A DNA stretch of 64,000 bases, from positions 18,893,814-18,957,813 of the forward strand of contig NC_087063.1 of the NCBI RefSeq assembly GCF_963678635.1. Reading direction: 5' to 3'. The notes under the pieces are model-generated. The model did no database searches. It was not told the origin of the DNA and saw only the letters and a list, made by a program, of their open reading frames with translations. The DNA is from Symsagittifera roscoffensis. Taxonomy: Eukaryota; Xenacoelomorpha; Acoela; Convolutidae. Shown here in pieces: positions 11,326-21,553 of this stretch (positions within the stretch are counted from its first letter, which is position 1; every line of letters begins with the position of its first letter). The position numbers were made by a program, and so were the translations under genes.

Positions 11326-11762
11326 CAGGGGCGGATTTAGGGGGGGGGCGGACGCCCCCCCCCCTCAGGGATTCGACCCCCTGCCGACCCAAAGGGTCCC
11401 CCCTTTGATACTTTTTCAGAAATCCATTTTTGGCAGACCGACCCTAAAATTTTTCTAAAGGCGCCTTCGGCGCCAATATATACTAACTTTGAGGGGGAGC
11501 GCGCGCCAAAAAAAAACGCTATTTTTTGTCAAAATTTTTAAATTTATCAAAAAGTGCCCAAAAACGGCTTTTTTGACTGTTTTTTCAAAAATTTGCCTGC
11601 GGCGCAGAAAATTTTGCCAAAATTGCGGCAAAACAGTGCTTTGGGAGAGCTCGAAAAATCAATTTGGTCGACCTAAAAAAAAAAAAAAGGTCGTCAAAAT
11701 TTTGGAAAATTTTTTGAAAATCCGCCCCCCCCCCCCTCGAGAAAATCCTAGATCCGCCCCTG
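11326..11762 (+). mobile_element. hAT-type MITE, complete, with 8-bp target-site duplication
   Basis: The 437-bp element starts CAGGGGCGGATTTAGG and ends with the inverted counterpart CCTAGATCCGCCCCTG (one mismatch in 16). It is flanked on both sides by the identical 8-mer CTTTTATT (11318-11325 and 11763-11770). An 8-bp duplication and termini starting CAG are hallmarks of the hAT superfamily. The interior has runs of G, C, T and A, and GGCGCC and GGCGCG motifs, but no transposase. Related decayed copies lie at 17645-17878, 18350-18772, 60885-60931 and 63070-63116. Confidence 0.92.
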
Positions 11763-11770
11763 CTTTTATT

Positions 11771-12381
11771 TATAGGTCTCGCTGATTTTTTGCTAGTTTT
11801 TTTTCAGTAAAATGTCTTGAAATTTGTGCACGCTTAGATTCGTTTTTTTTCGCGGTTTGACTTTTTGATTTCTTTTTAAGTTCATTTATTTTCCTTTGTT
11901 AAAAGGAAGGCACACCACTATCGAGCAGCAAAAAGTAAAGGTCACAAAAAAGTTTAAAAAATGAACTGGCACTTTCAAAAATAAACAATAAATTTCTGAG
12001 TTCGCAGCAGAATAAAAAAATTCAAATGCTCATGGATGGAAACCAGAAGGGTCGACTGGCGATTGCCTAAAATATTTCGACCAAATTTACAAGCATGACG
12101 TAATTGAGCTCGCTTACCTCATCTAAATTAATGAGCGCTAAGTGCAATTTTGTTGACATGCTCAATTTCATGAAAATTCAAATTACTGGAAACTATCTGC
12201 TACTGGTACTATCTAGAACTCAAAATCAATCTATGTATAAATATATATTTCCATAATTATTTTCTGCTGGTGATTTTTTGCCTTCATTGTTGTCGAGTGA
12301 AGCGCTGGTGGTTTAGGTTCCAAATTTTGTAGTCCGCGTTACATAAACTTCTTGTATAGCTATCGTAGATCCTATGTGAGC
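11771..12381. other. Intergenic stretch with a GGAAGGCAAACT-family repeat
   Basis: About 11840-12040 belongs to a dispersed family whose core reads GGAAGGCAAACTGCACTAT, then a GAACAGCAAAAG motif and AAAGGTCAC. The family is preceded by GACTTTTGATTTCTTTTT and a short TTCCTTT..AAAGGAA palindrome. Other copies are near 16420, 29400, 37198 and 47246. Nothing else is recognised. Confidence 0.55.
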
Positions 12382-12389
12382 GTAACATG

Positions 12390-13487
12390 CAGGCTGCCCA
12401 CTTGGTCTCTATTTTAAAGGCTAGTCTCTAATTGGTCTCGTTTTTTTCAGAAGGCTCTAAAGGTAACTATTTTTTTTCATAGATAGTATATAGTGGTCGT
12501 ATATAGTGTATAAAAACTTCCTATTCTTTCAGCATTTTTCAAGGTGTCTCAAAATTGACATTTTTCAGATTTGAGTGAGATGCCGTGCCGCTACAGTTCT
12601 GACCTGCAACAAACCTATGCATGGGCCCTACCCGTCATGGGCGATTCGACTAAGGTCAAGTGTTCTCTCGATGAATCCCAGATACGCATCAAGTCTGGTT
12701 TTGCCAAGCTGAAAAAGCACGAAAACCAAAAAATGCTTAAAGAGAAAGTTGCAACTGGGCTGAGCAATACTTCAATTGTTTCTGTTATGGCCGCAGCAAT
12801 GGACGAAGAAACGATCAAGGCACGTGCGAAACGATCAAGGCAAGCTATGTCGAGAAGGCAAACTGTCCTCAGATTTGGCCAAAGTAGTTCAATGCATTGA
12901 AGTTATCTTGCCTCACAATATGAAAGTTGAATCGGGATTCTCGCGAATGAAGTCAGTCGAGGACCACCATCAAGCTAGTTTATCACTGTGTCGTACAATT
13001 ATCTGTGGTAATTTCATTGAGTTTACTAATTTTTTTTTAAATGTCGCTTCTTGTTCAAATAATATTGTGATTTTTTCCACAGGCTAGTCAACGATTTCTT
13101 CGATCGAAATGACTTTGAAACTTTCATACCACTAAGCTCACTGCTGAAGTCGATTCCGAGGCCAGTGCAAACGGTAAACAAGATGAAAGAGAAGGACGAT
13201 CACTCAAGGAAGTTCGCGCCGTAAAGTCCGCAGAATATTCTCTGAAAAAAGGCGTTTACAAGCGTCCAACTCAGAATGAACTAGTGAAAGCAGACGCCGA
13301 AATTCGTAAAGCTGAAGAGGCATTGAAATTCGCACAAGCAAAGTGGGCACACATGTTCAATCTAGTGCCATTTTTGATGCGTTTTTCAATAATTGACATT
13401 TTTGAACTCCCAATTCTTACTCAGAGTAGCATGTAACGTGTCATCAGTGTTAGTCTCTAAACTTTTCTGAACGAAGTGGGCAGCCTG
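12390..13487 (+). mobile_element. Internally deleted hAT DNA transposon
   Basis: The element is bounded by perfect 14-bp terminal inverted repeats, CAGGCTGCCCACTT at 12390-12403 and AAGTGGGCAGCCTG at 13474-13487. The flanking 8-mers GTAACATG (12382-12389) and CTAACATG (13488-13495) are target-site duplications with one mismatch. Between the ends lies a broken transposase gene. At 1098 bp it is far shorter than autonomous hAT elements, consistent with loss of the catalytic core. The termini differ from those of the nearby MITE, so it belongs to another hAT family. Confidence 0.85.
12571..13432 (+). pseudogene. hAT transposase remnant (zinc-finger end and dimerisation end)
   Basis: After an acceptor-like TTTTTCAG the reading frame begins with a segment resembling the BED-type zinc finger found at the N-terminus of many hAT transposases (YAWALPVMGDSTKVKC.., then LKKHENQK), with one expected cysteine replaced. 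The frame then stops at 12898, while another frame carries VESGFSRMKSVEDHHQASLS (12926-12985). That stretch matches the hAT C-terminal dimerisation motif, usually ERxFSxxxxIxxxxRxxLS. An apparent intron (donor near 13008, acceptor CAG at 13080-13082) leads to LVNDFFDRNDF, and a further shift to a Lys/Ala-rich helical stretch ending near 13360. The RNase-H-like catalytic core between the two ends is missing. It cannot make an active transposase. Confidence 0.7.
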
Positions 13488-13495
13488 CTAACATG

Positions 13496-14283
13496 CAATT
13501 TTTTCCAATATGTTTTTTTGACGAAAATTTTTAGCTGAGTTTTAGCTTATTGGCTGTCGGTTTTAATTATGTCCACTTTCATACTGAATTTTTTTGCTAA
13601 AAATGTCCGGTATTACTTTTGAGGTTGATAGTTCTGGCACCAATTTTTGGTTGCCCAAAGTCATTTCATGATGGCATCAGTCTCGTTTTCTTTCGGATAG
13701 GTTGCAATGCTATGCTTGTTCTATCGAAACTGGTGCACGACTCTGCATCATCTTTGGGCAAGTTGCCTATATCATTATATCAACTGGTTACAGTTTTTTC
13801 ACGAATGATTCTTTCGCCTCTTGGTTGTTTGTCAAATGAAATTTAGTTATGTTGTTTTTCCGAAACCCAAGGCGGTGGGAAAAACTATGGCTCAGGGTGA
13901 TTTATAGCTGAATTTTGTGTATCATTCTATGCCTCAAAAGAAGCTCACCAGGAGTCAATTTTAGCATCGTATTAGAGCATTATTAGTCGTGATTCGGATT
14001 CCAAAAAATCCAATAAGTGATGTCGAGAAAAGTTTGTGAATTGGATCTGATATTTGTTTTACTTGAAATTAATGATCAAATAGTTTTACACAAGCGAAGC
14101 TTGTGTGATATTACGAACTCATTTTTTTCCATCCTAAGTCGCAAATATTAGTGCTCTTTTTTGAAAGTGCTCTTTTATTGCAGTATATGCATAAGATCAA
14201 TAACCAGCGATTAAGTACAGCAAATGCTAATGATTTTAACACACACTATTGTATTACAAATAGCACTTTAGCTTCAAGGTGTT
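13496..14283. other. Intergenic, with a GATTCGGATTCC-family repeat
   Basis: From about 13855 to 14170 the sequence matches copies near 42340-42690 and 50390-50620. Shared phrases are GTGATTCGGATTCCAAAAAAT, GTCGAGAAAAG and, in the first two, a late AGTGCTC. A tRNA-like SINE head follows directly at 14284 and again at 42740, suggesting a composite element or repeated nesting. Confidence 0.5.
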
Positions 14284-14620
14284 ATGATTCTGTAGCGTAG
14301 AGGTAGGGAAGGAGACCAGCAGCAAAATAAGAGGGTTCGAACCTCTGCAGGGTCGCATGTTTTTAATGAACTTTTTTTGTATACTAGTTAAAATGCTTCC
14401 GCTCTATAAATTGAGGCATGTTAATTGGTAAATTTTTTTTCAAATTGACTGATACTGCTAATGCGTCATAATTGGCTCGCGTCACTTTGCAATTATGTAG
14501 ACTCAAAATTGGCGTGCGTCACTTAAGAAATTTTGTAGACTCAAAGTTTTGCTCTTTTTTTCCCTGTAGCGTTGCGGTCATATTTTTGCTTGTGTATGCG
14601 AAGTGCAACTTCGCCTCTGT
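14284..14620 (+). mobile_element. tRNA-derived SINE with 3' hairpin
   Basis: It has an A box TAGCGTAGAGGTAGGG (14294-14309) and a near-perfect B box GGTTCGAACCTC (14335-14346), followed by a T-rich body. It ends with the perfect hairpin GCGAAGT-GCA-ACTTCGC (14598-14614) and CTCTGTG. The same 3' signature closes the SINE at 40211 with different but still paired bases. The internal boxes suggest RNA polymerase III transcription of the source element. Confidence 0.7.
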
Positions 14621-17267
14621 GTCTAAAGATTGTTTTTAACATAGTCAAGATGGAAAAATAACCATTTAAGGCTCTTGTTTCTATTTTTGGTCTATCACCA
14701 GGAGATGCGAAAATCAACTTCGCCTCTGTGGTATTTCATCACTGCCCATCCCAATATGAAGACACCATTCATACCGTCCCAGCTCTATTTAACCAATCCT
14801 TTTTGGTGTTGGCATTGTTTCTCTGATCTCTTTCGCATTGCACCCAGCGGTATCATTTATATCCCCATACCGTATCTTCATAATGTCACATCCGGCTGGA
14901 CACAACTAAGCCGAACAACAAACAGACATTTCATCACACCACACCAGAGTAAAAGGAACTCTCTAAAGACTCTTAAAATAATGTTTCCCCTTGTGATGAC
15001 ACAGAAAAAGAGCAGGAATCAGTCATTACAGAAAAAGCAAATGACAAAGTTATATTAGGCAATCACAACCCACGATTAAAAGAATCTGAATGGTGGTAAT
15101 TCAGTCAGTTTTGGACAGTTAAAGCTTTGATTGAGTATGAAGTTTCTGCCATCCGATCTTTCTGTTCCTTAGGAAAGGGAATTTTTATCGTGTTATGCAG
15201 ACTTTTTAAAATAGTGCGGCTTGAAAAAGCGTGTTCAGGAACTTACCCGCCTTATTGTTCAACATTTCAGCTTATCATCCGTATTCAAAATACCTTTTTA
15301 TTATATCGCCATAACATCCCATTCATATGCTAAGAGCGTGCTGTCGAATGTTGTTGTGTTTGCGCTTCCATAATTTACTTACAAAAATTATCACCCTCAT
15401 TACCATAAAATTATTTCCATATTTACTTTATTTTATAGGCTATTTTCAGGCTTGACTTTTTAAATGTATTTTAGGGATTGATTCGAGTTTGCATATACTC
15501 TCGCTACTGCTAACTGTGTTCTGTTATCTGCAAACATTTGTTATTTTTTCGTTGAACCCATTTTACTGGTGTAGTTGGTTCGTTGAGCTGTAATAACCTC
15601 TGGCTGTTTCTACGCTCTTTGCCCTTCTGTGTCATCGCTCTTTTCGTACCAATCATCAGTGCATAAGGTTTATTCATATCAGCATTGCTATTTTTACCGT
15701 AAAATAGTTTACTTATCGAAATTATTATTAGATCATTATATGCAATCCAATCCGCCTCACAGGATATTATTTTACAATTTAGAAGTCGTCTTTTGATTGC
15801 ACACTTGAGTCATTTGTCGCAAAAATTCAATCTAATCTCATCCGTCTCGCGGTTCAACTGTTCTTCGAATCATTTTTCTTGAAAGGAGGTAGAGCTGAAT
15901 TTTAGAATCGGTTTCGTTTTTTTTGCCATTTTTTAGCTTACTGCTTGCTGATTTAAGTATATTTCGGTTTAATAGTATTGTTATACAAGCAGGACGTAGT
16001 TCTTGTATCGCCTTATTTTAAGAAAGTTGCCGGAAGGAAACGTCTGATAGAGTTGAGGAGTCTGCCGAATAAAAGAGCTCATGGTCGTGATTCAAGCTGC
16101 AATAAAAAAGAACGCTTTACGAAATAAAGGTCATTGAGAACCTTCAGGTTATTGAATGATAACAAACGTTTTTATTTTTATTTTGCCCACGCGCTAATTT
16201 TTTTTAAACCGTTGAAAGAATTTATTTTTGACTTTTTCTTTTTGATCAGTTTCGTCTGCTACACAAAGACTCGTTTCATATATTAAATGCAATTGTTTAA
16301 GATGAGTAGTTTTACAGATTAAAATATCTGTAGAAGTTCGGGAAATAAAGTTTTTTCCTTTTTGTGTAAAAGAACAATGATTTTCACTCATATAGTTCCT
16401 GATGATTTTTTCATTTTTGTTCCTTTCAATTTAACTTCATTTCAAACATAATGAAGACAAACTCTACAATTGAACAGCAAAAGAGTAAAGGTCACGAAAA
16501 ACGTGAATGACTTTAATTTTCAAAAAATGAACTTTTTGAAATCCAAGCGGAATAAAAAAATTACTTTTTGATCCAGTTTTCTCTAAATGGGATAATTTTA
16601 CGAAAAAAGTGTAAGTTTACGCTCATAAACAGTATCTTAAATTTAAAAAGCTTCGGCATGATAAATAATTTTTCGAAACCCGAAACTTCAAAATTAAAAA
16701 AAAAAGTTTTTTTTTCGGTTTTCTTGTTCTTTTACACAGAGCCAATGTCGTCTGGTGGCTGTTTTTTTCTTTTTGTTGTCAATTTTTGACTATTAATATC
16801 CCTATTGACTGCCAAGTTAAATGATGTTGCGAACATCAAGTTTAATAAGTGTTAAAGTTCATTTTAAGTCAATTTGGCAATGAAAAAGAAAACCATTTTT
16901 TTAAGAAATGATTTTTTCGCTTTAGTTGAGTCCCGTTAAATATTTTAGAACAATTAGAATTTTTGAAAATCGATTTGGGTTTGTTTTGAAATCCATTGCC
17001 GTGAATCCGTAGAAATACTTTTCATAAAATAGATGGAATATGCAGCAGAATTTTTGTGATGTCACAGTTTTAATTCGGAAGAGCGGCAGAATTTTTATCG
17101 TACGCGTTGCTAAACTCCTGTTTCTTTTTGTTCAAACACACAAATTTTTAAATTCGTTACGAGTTCTTTTCTTATCAGTTAAAATTAGCGTTCAACGAAG
17201 TAGCACTTCTGCTGCATAGCAGTGTAGCCGTGACAGTTTACAAGCATGTGGTTGATCCGCTTTAATA
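14621..17267. other. Intergenic stretch with repeat fragments
   Basis: A second CTTCGCCTCTGTG end lies at 14718-14730. About 16420-16590 is a copy of the GGAAGGCAAACT family (here GAAGACAAACTCTACAAT, then AAAGGTCACG). An ORF at 14675-15058 has no recognisable domain and no splice support. No gene is called. Confidence 0.5.
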
Positions 17268-17462
17268 TTGGCTGGTATTTGAAGCCGTTATGACGCAGTT
17301 GTGAAGAAATTACTCTAATTCTGGAGGTCGGGGCATGAATCCCGTAGAGGATTTTCTTTTTTCATTTCTTACAGCTAATTTATTTAGTTTTGTACTTTCT
17401 TGCAGTTTAAAGTTCCTCTTGGTCATTTCTGCTAGTTAGGAAAGTGCAGCTTTGCCTCTGTG
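17268..17462 (+). mobile_element. tRNA-derived SINE, short copy
   Basis: The head TTGGCTGGTATTTGAAG is shared with copies at about 22002 and 43136. A B-box-like GGTCGGGGCATGAATCCC lies at about 17326. The copy ends in a weakened hairpin, GGAAAGT-GCA-GCTTTGCC, followed by CTCTGTG. Confidence 0.6.
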
Positions 17463-17644
17463 TTGTCACCTAAACCTTTTCCTGGAAACTTAAGATCATC
17501 CCTGTAGTTGTTGAGACCCATAAAAACTTTTAAAAACTTTCTAATTTAGTCACATTGTCGCTGCTGATTATATACATTTTCTTAGATCTGTTCCAAATGC
17601 TGAATCAACAATATGGTCTGATATTCCAAATGATGTTCCAAACG

Positions 17645-17878
17645 ACCCCGCCCTAAATCAATTTTTGGCTGACTGACCCTAAATTTTTTCTAAAGGCGCC
17701 TACGGCGACGAAATGAACCAATTTGAACTGTTGGACTGTTTTCTCAAAAATTTGGCTGCGGCACATAACATTTACTCGAAATAGAGTCTTTCTGGTTATT
17801 TGGGAGAGCTCGGGAAATCAATCTGTTCGATCTAAAAAAAAAAGGTCGACAAAATTTTAGATCCGCCCCTAGATTTTT
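17645..17878 (+). mobile_element. Decayed copy of the 11326 hAT MITE
   Basis: The sequence follows the right half of the complete MITE: a GACTGACCCTAAA block, AAAGGCGCCTACGGCG, GGGAGAGCTCG and the terminal TAGATCCGCCCCTAG. The left terminus is missing and there are many substitutions. Confidence 0.75.
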
Positions 17879-18349
17879 AGTGATATTTTTGTAGGTTATC
17901 CTATCATTGCGAGATGTACTTAAGATAACACAGCGTGAAATGTCGCCATGTTAATTTACCTGTCTGGGCTGGAGGAAACTCAAGCACAATACGAGGAAGT
18001 CTTTTCATTGCAGTTCTGATCGACTGAACGAAAGTTATTGCAGCTAACATGGCTTATCTATTCAAATATCTGAAAGGAAACGTAACAAGTCAGAAATGAA
18101 CTAAGTAATGAAAATCGTAGTCTTTTTTTTTAGTAGCTTGGAAGTTTTCTGCCATTGGGTCCGTCGCCCTTGAGAATTGCCCCGAAATAAACTATTACAA
18201 GTCCATTTTGTTTATTACCATATGTCGAAAGCATCTTTTTCCTTTCAGGGTCCATTGCTCTTATTTGTGAAGTCATTTATTCAATCCATAAATATTTGTT
18301 GAGAAATTTTTCCCGGGAAAGGGTTAAAAATTTATATTGGGGCGATTTT

Positions 18350-18772
18350 AAAAGGAGCGGTTTTTCACTCATTTCTCCTGTACTGCTAATTTATATCCGA
18401 ACCTATCCTAAATTTTTTTGAGGCATACTCCGCTGCAATTTTTTGCTAAAACTTTGACTACATTTATGCATTTTTAAGGTCGACCAAATTGATTTTCCGA
18501 GCTCTCCTTATTCACTAAAAAGACCCTGTTTTGGCCAAATTTTTTGCGCCGCAGTCTTTTTAGGCTTTTTCAAAAATTTTGACCAAGAAGTTGCGTTTTT
18601 TCGGCGCGCGCTCCTCTTCAAAAATAGTACATAAAGGCGCCTGTAGAAAAACTTTAGGGTCCGCCTGACATAAATCGAGGTCCTAAAATACTATCAAAGA
18701 GGGGACCCTTTAGTGCTATGTCCCCTCTAAATCTACCCAAAACAATCCCCCCCCCCCCTAAATCCGCTACTG
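18350..18772 (-). mobile_element. Decayed copy of the 11326 hAT MITE, inverted
   Basis: It is the same family in the opposite orientation. Landmarks in order are CGAGCTCTCC, GCGCCGCAG, CGGCGCGCGCTCC, AAAGGCGCCT, GGGTCCGCCTGAC, a run of ten or more C, and the terminal CTAAATCCGCTACTG. The other terminus is probably AGGAGCGGTTTT near 18355. No target-site duplication survives. Confidence 0.7.
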
Positions 18773-20682
18773 CTGGCTTTGCATATTTTCCTCTTTTTTT
18801 TTCTTCTATTCACTTGTTTGACTCGGCCTACTACATGGTTTTGGTTTATGCTGTAATGGCTAAATCAGCTTATTTTGTGTCGTTTGTTGGGCAAAAATTG
18901 GTTATTTTTAATAATTCAGTTCGGTTGTGGTGCAAAAGTTCTAGTTTTAAAACTTTTAATTGCTGAAATTTTTTGACGACAATTTTTCATGGAAGGAAAG
19001 CGATAGGGAGGGGGAGTAGCCTACAATAGATTTTAACAAGAAAGACTAAAGCCACTATTTTAATTTGAAATCCCAGTAAAGATACGCCGGTGCTGTATCT
19101 TAATAGAAACTTAGGCATGGAAATGGAAGTCTATTTATCGATAGCGTGCCGGAAAAAAACGGGCCCACTGCAAGGCTATATAAAATACCAATGTTTTTCA
19201 TTAAAGTTGTTTCCTTGATCTAAAATTTATCGTAAAATATAGTCTTAATAATACGAATGTTTTGAAGTAACTACTGTCAGCCTTTTTTTGGCTCTCAAAA
19301 ACGACGAAGTTATAGGAAGAACTATGTCTTGAACTAGAAAAGAGTCCACTTCATTAAAATTTTTCTTTCATATAAAAGTTGTCGTAAAATGGAGTCTTTA
19401 CAATTAGAGTGTTTTTAATAAACTACCCTTAGACTTATCTTTTGGGACTCAAAAACGATGAAATAGAGGAGGAGGTATTCCATAAACGAGGAAAGAGTCC
19501 CCTGCCCCCTCAGGAAACCGACCATTTTACTGCCGCTCTTTCGTCCCTATCTACATGGAATTGCATTCATAGAACAGTTAAAATTTTTTTTTACAGTTAG
19601 AAGCTATTGATAATTCTCTCTCTGCTTAGTGGTAATCTTTCAGTATTAGTAAGTCTTTTCAGAGCCGCACTCGTGTTACATCCGATTGAATGTCTCGTTA
19701 CCATTTTGCAACCAATTTCATTTCTCCTGTCTCTGTCTCCGTTCATTAAAATTTGAGATGTACAACTTTTGTATCGTCTACAAGACATATTTTCTTTATT
19801 ACGCACGTTACCGCTACGTTTTTTTTTGCTAAACCAATTAGAAACCAGAGATCATTTGAAATAAAAACTAGATTAGGTCAATTACTTAGATTTGTTTTTG
19901 GTACAAAAATTTGCTATTCGTCCGATGTTTTTTTTCCTGGCACACTTTATACCATGATTTGTGGGCATGGGAAGAATTTATGAAGCAAAAAACCATGTCA
20001 CGCGATCACAGATATAAGATCAAGATCTAATACATATCTATTTGTAAATAAAAAGAATAGCCGACTGCTGTGCAAGTAGCACAATGTTCCGACCAAAATT
20101 TTTTGAAAACTGATTTTCGTACGTTTTTTAAATATTTTTGTGGTGAGAGAAGACAAGTTGTTAAGAAGCCACACGAACCTTGTTTGTTTGACACGGAGAC
20201 ATCTTTCTTTGAAGTTTTTATTGAAGCCAAATCACGGCCGAAAAGGCCTTTAATTGATACCAAACTTGACCTTTGCCTTCACCAGCTTTCTTTGAGTTTG
20301 TCAAAATGGTCTAAAAAAAACAGATCCTACGCCGTAGTTCCTTTTCACTTCGTGAAGTGGTCCGAACATTATTAATTAATTGTTTCCGGGCTGTTACATT
20401 GTGGGCAGTTACATAAGTTTCAATTACGCCGACAATAATACTGCTCAGAAGACCTCCATTGGACCTACATGCCCGTTTTCTAGTCTCAGAGCGGATGTTA
20501 TTTGTTTAAACATTGAGTTAGTGATAAGTAAGTAGGGATAATTTTTTCAGTGTGTAGACTTGAAAATCATTTTTACACCAAGTTTATTGATTCAAAAGTC
20601 TGTAATAATTTTTGCTTGAAAAACGAGAAAATGATCTTTCACTTGAAAAGATAAAAAATGATCTTACAAGCTAATCCAAAAC
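18773..20682. other. Intergenic stretch, nothing recognised
   Basis: Short ORFs here (for example 20070-20375) have no domain, no splice support and ordinary AT-rich composition. No structured repeat stands out. Confidence 0.5.
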
Positions 20683-20790
20683 AAAATTTGGATCTACTTA
20701 ACAATCCCCCCCTTTCAAGAAAGGGGGGAGATTCTTGAGTAGATACAATAGGGGATGGGGGAGATTGTTAAGTAGATCCCAAATTTTTAA
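20683..20790. repeat. Foldback sequence with three related arms
   Basis: The left arm AAAATTTGGATCTACTTAAC with the C-run after it (20684-20717) pairs with 20755-20787 (GATTGTTAAGTAGATCC, then CAAATTTT). A third, partial copy of the right arm (GGGGGGAGATTCTTGAGTAG, 20723-20742) lies between, so two alternative hairpins are possible. It could be a very short MITE or a partly duplicated one. No flanking duplication was identified. Confidence 0.75.
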
Positions 20791-21297
20791 AGCTCTTTTT
20801 TGCCCAGAATGTATCAGATAAGAAAACTGTGATTGCTGCGAGAACGTTTTGAAATTTTCACAAAAAAATGGATTACAATTTAGGGTAAGGCTTAGAATTT
20901 TGCTATCCTAACCACTATTGTGACTCATATGGATTTTTGTCCTCAGCTGTTGCCAATCTTCTCGCTAAACTTAGTTCCTCGCCTATCGTTTGCTTACTTG
21001 TTTATCAGTAATTACTTCGCGTAAAGTTTTGTTTGATTCCATTTTTTAAATAAAGATCTTGGCAAAATGTAGCTTGCATTGGAGTCTTAGGTTTTGTATT
21101 ATTTGGTATCCAGCAACGTTTTTTCAAGTTGCCATTTTTTAAATAGTTTTTCTTAGATTACTGTGACTTGGGACCTTCTGTGATGGTTGCACAGCAACCG
21201 GCTAATCGTGCTTATAGGAAGGCTTTACTTGTAGTGAGAACAGTTGTTGAAGAGAAAAAGTGTGATTTGTTTTACATGGTACATGAATCCAATCAAT

Positions 21298-21553
21298 ATC
21301 TGAGATCTAGTTGGTTTGATTCGTTACGTAGAAACCTACTACGTCCTAATTCCCGTGAAACATCTGAGATCTAGTTGGTTTGATTCGTTAAGTAGAAACC
21401 TACTACGTCCTAATTCCCGTGAAACATCTGAGATCTAGTTGGTTTGATTCGTTAAGTAGAAACCTACTACGTCCTAATTCCCGTGAAACATCTGAGATCT
21501 AGTTGGTTTGATTCGTTAAGTAGAAACCTACTACGTCCTAATTCCCGTGAAAC
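21298..21553 (+). repeat. Minisatellite, four units of 64 bp
   Basis: The unit starts ATCTGAGATCTAGTTGG and ends TTCCCGTGAAAC; units begin at 21298, 21362, 21426 and 21490. They are identical apart from one visible base in the first (GTTACGTAG for GTTAAGTAG). Each unit holds a small GTAG-AAAC-CTAC hairpin. The near identity means recent expansion. Confidence 0.95.

Noticed and set aside
14284-14350. Possible tRNA gene from good A and B boxes
   Set aside because: The acceptor and anticodon stems do not fold as a tRNA, and the sequence continues into a T-rich body with the SINE 3' hairpin. Called a SINE. The same applies near 42745 and 60553.
14675-15058. 127-codon ORF as a gene
   Set aside because: It starts beside a SINE end and has no recognisable domain or splice sites.
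21168-21374. ORF running into the minisatellite
   Set aside because: A possible acceptor precedes it, but the phrase is related to another non-coding copy near 22170 and the ORF ends in the tandem repeat. Not supported as an exon.
21298-21553. CRISPR-like array
   Set aside because: The 64-bp units are contiguous with no unique spacers, and the DNA is from an animal. It is a minisatellite.
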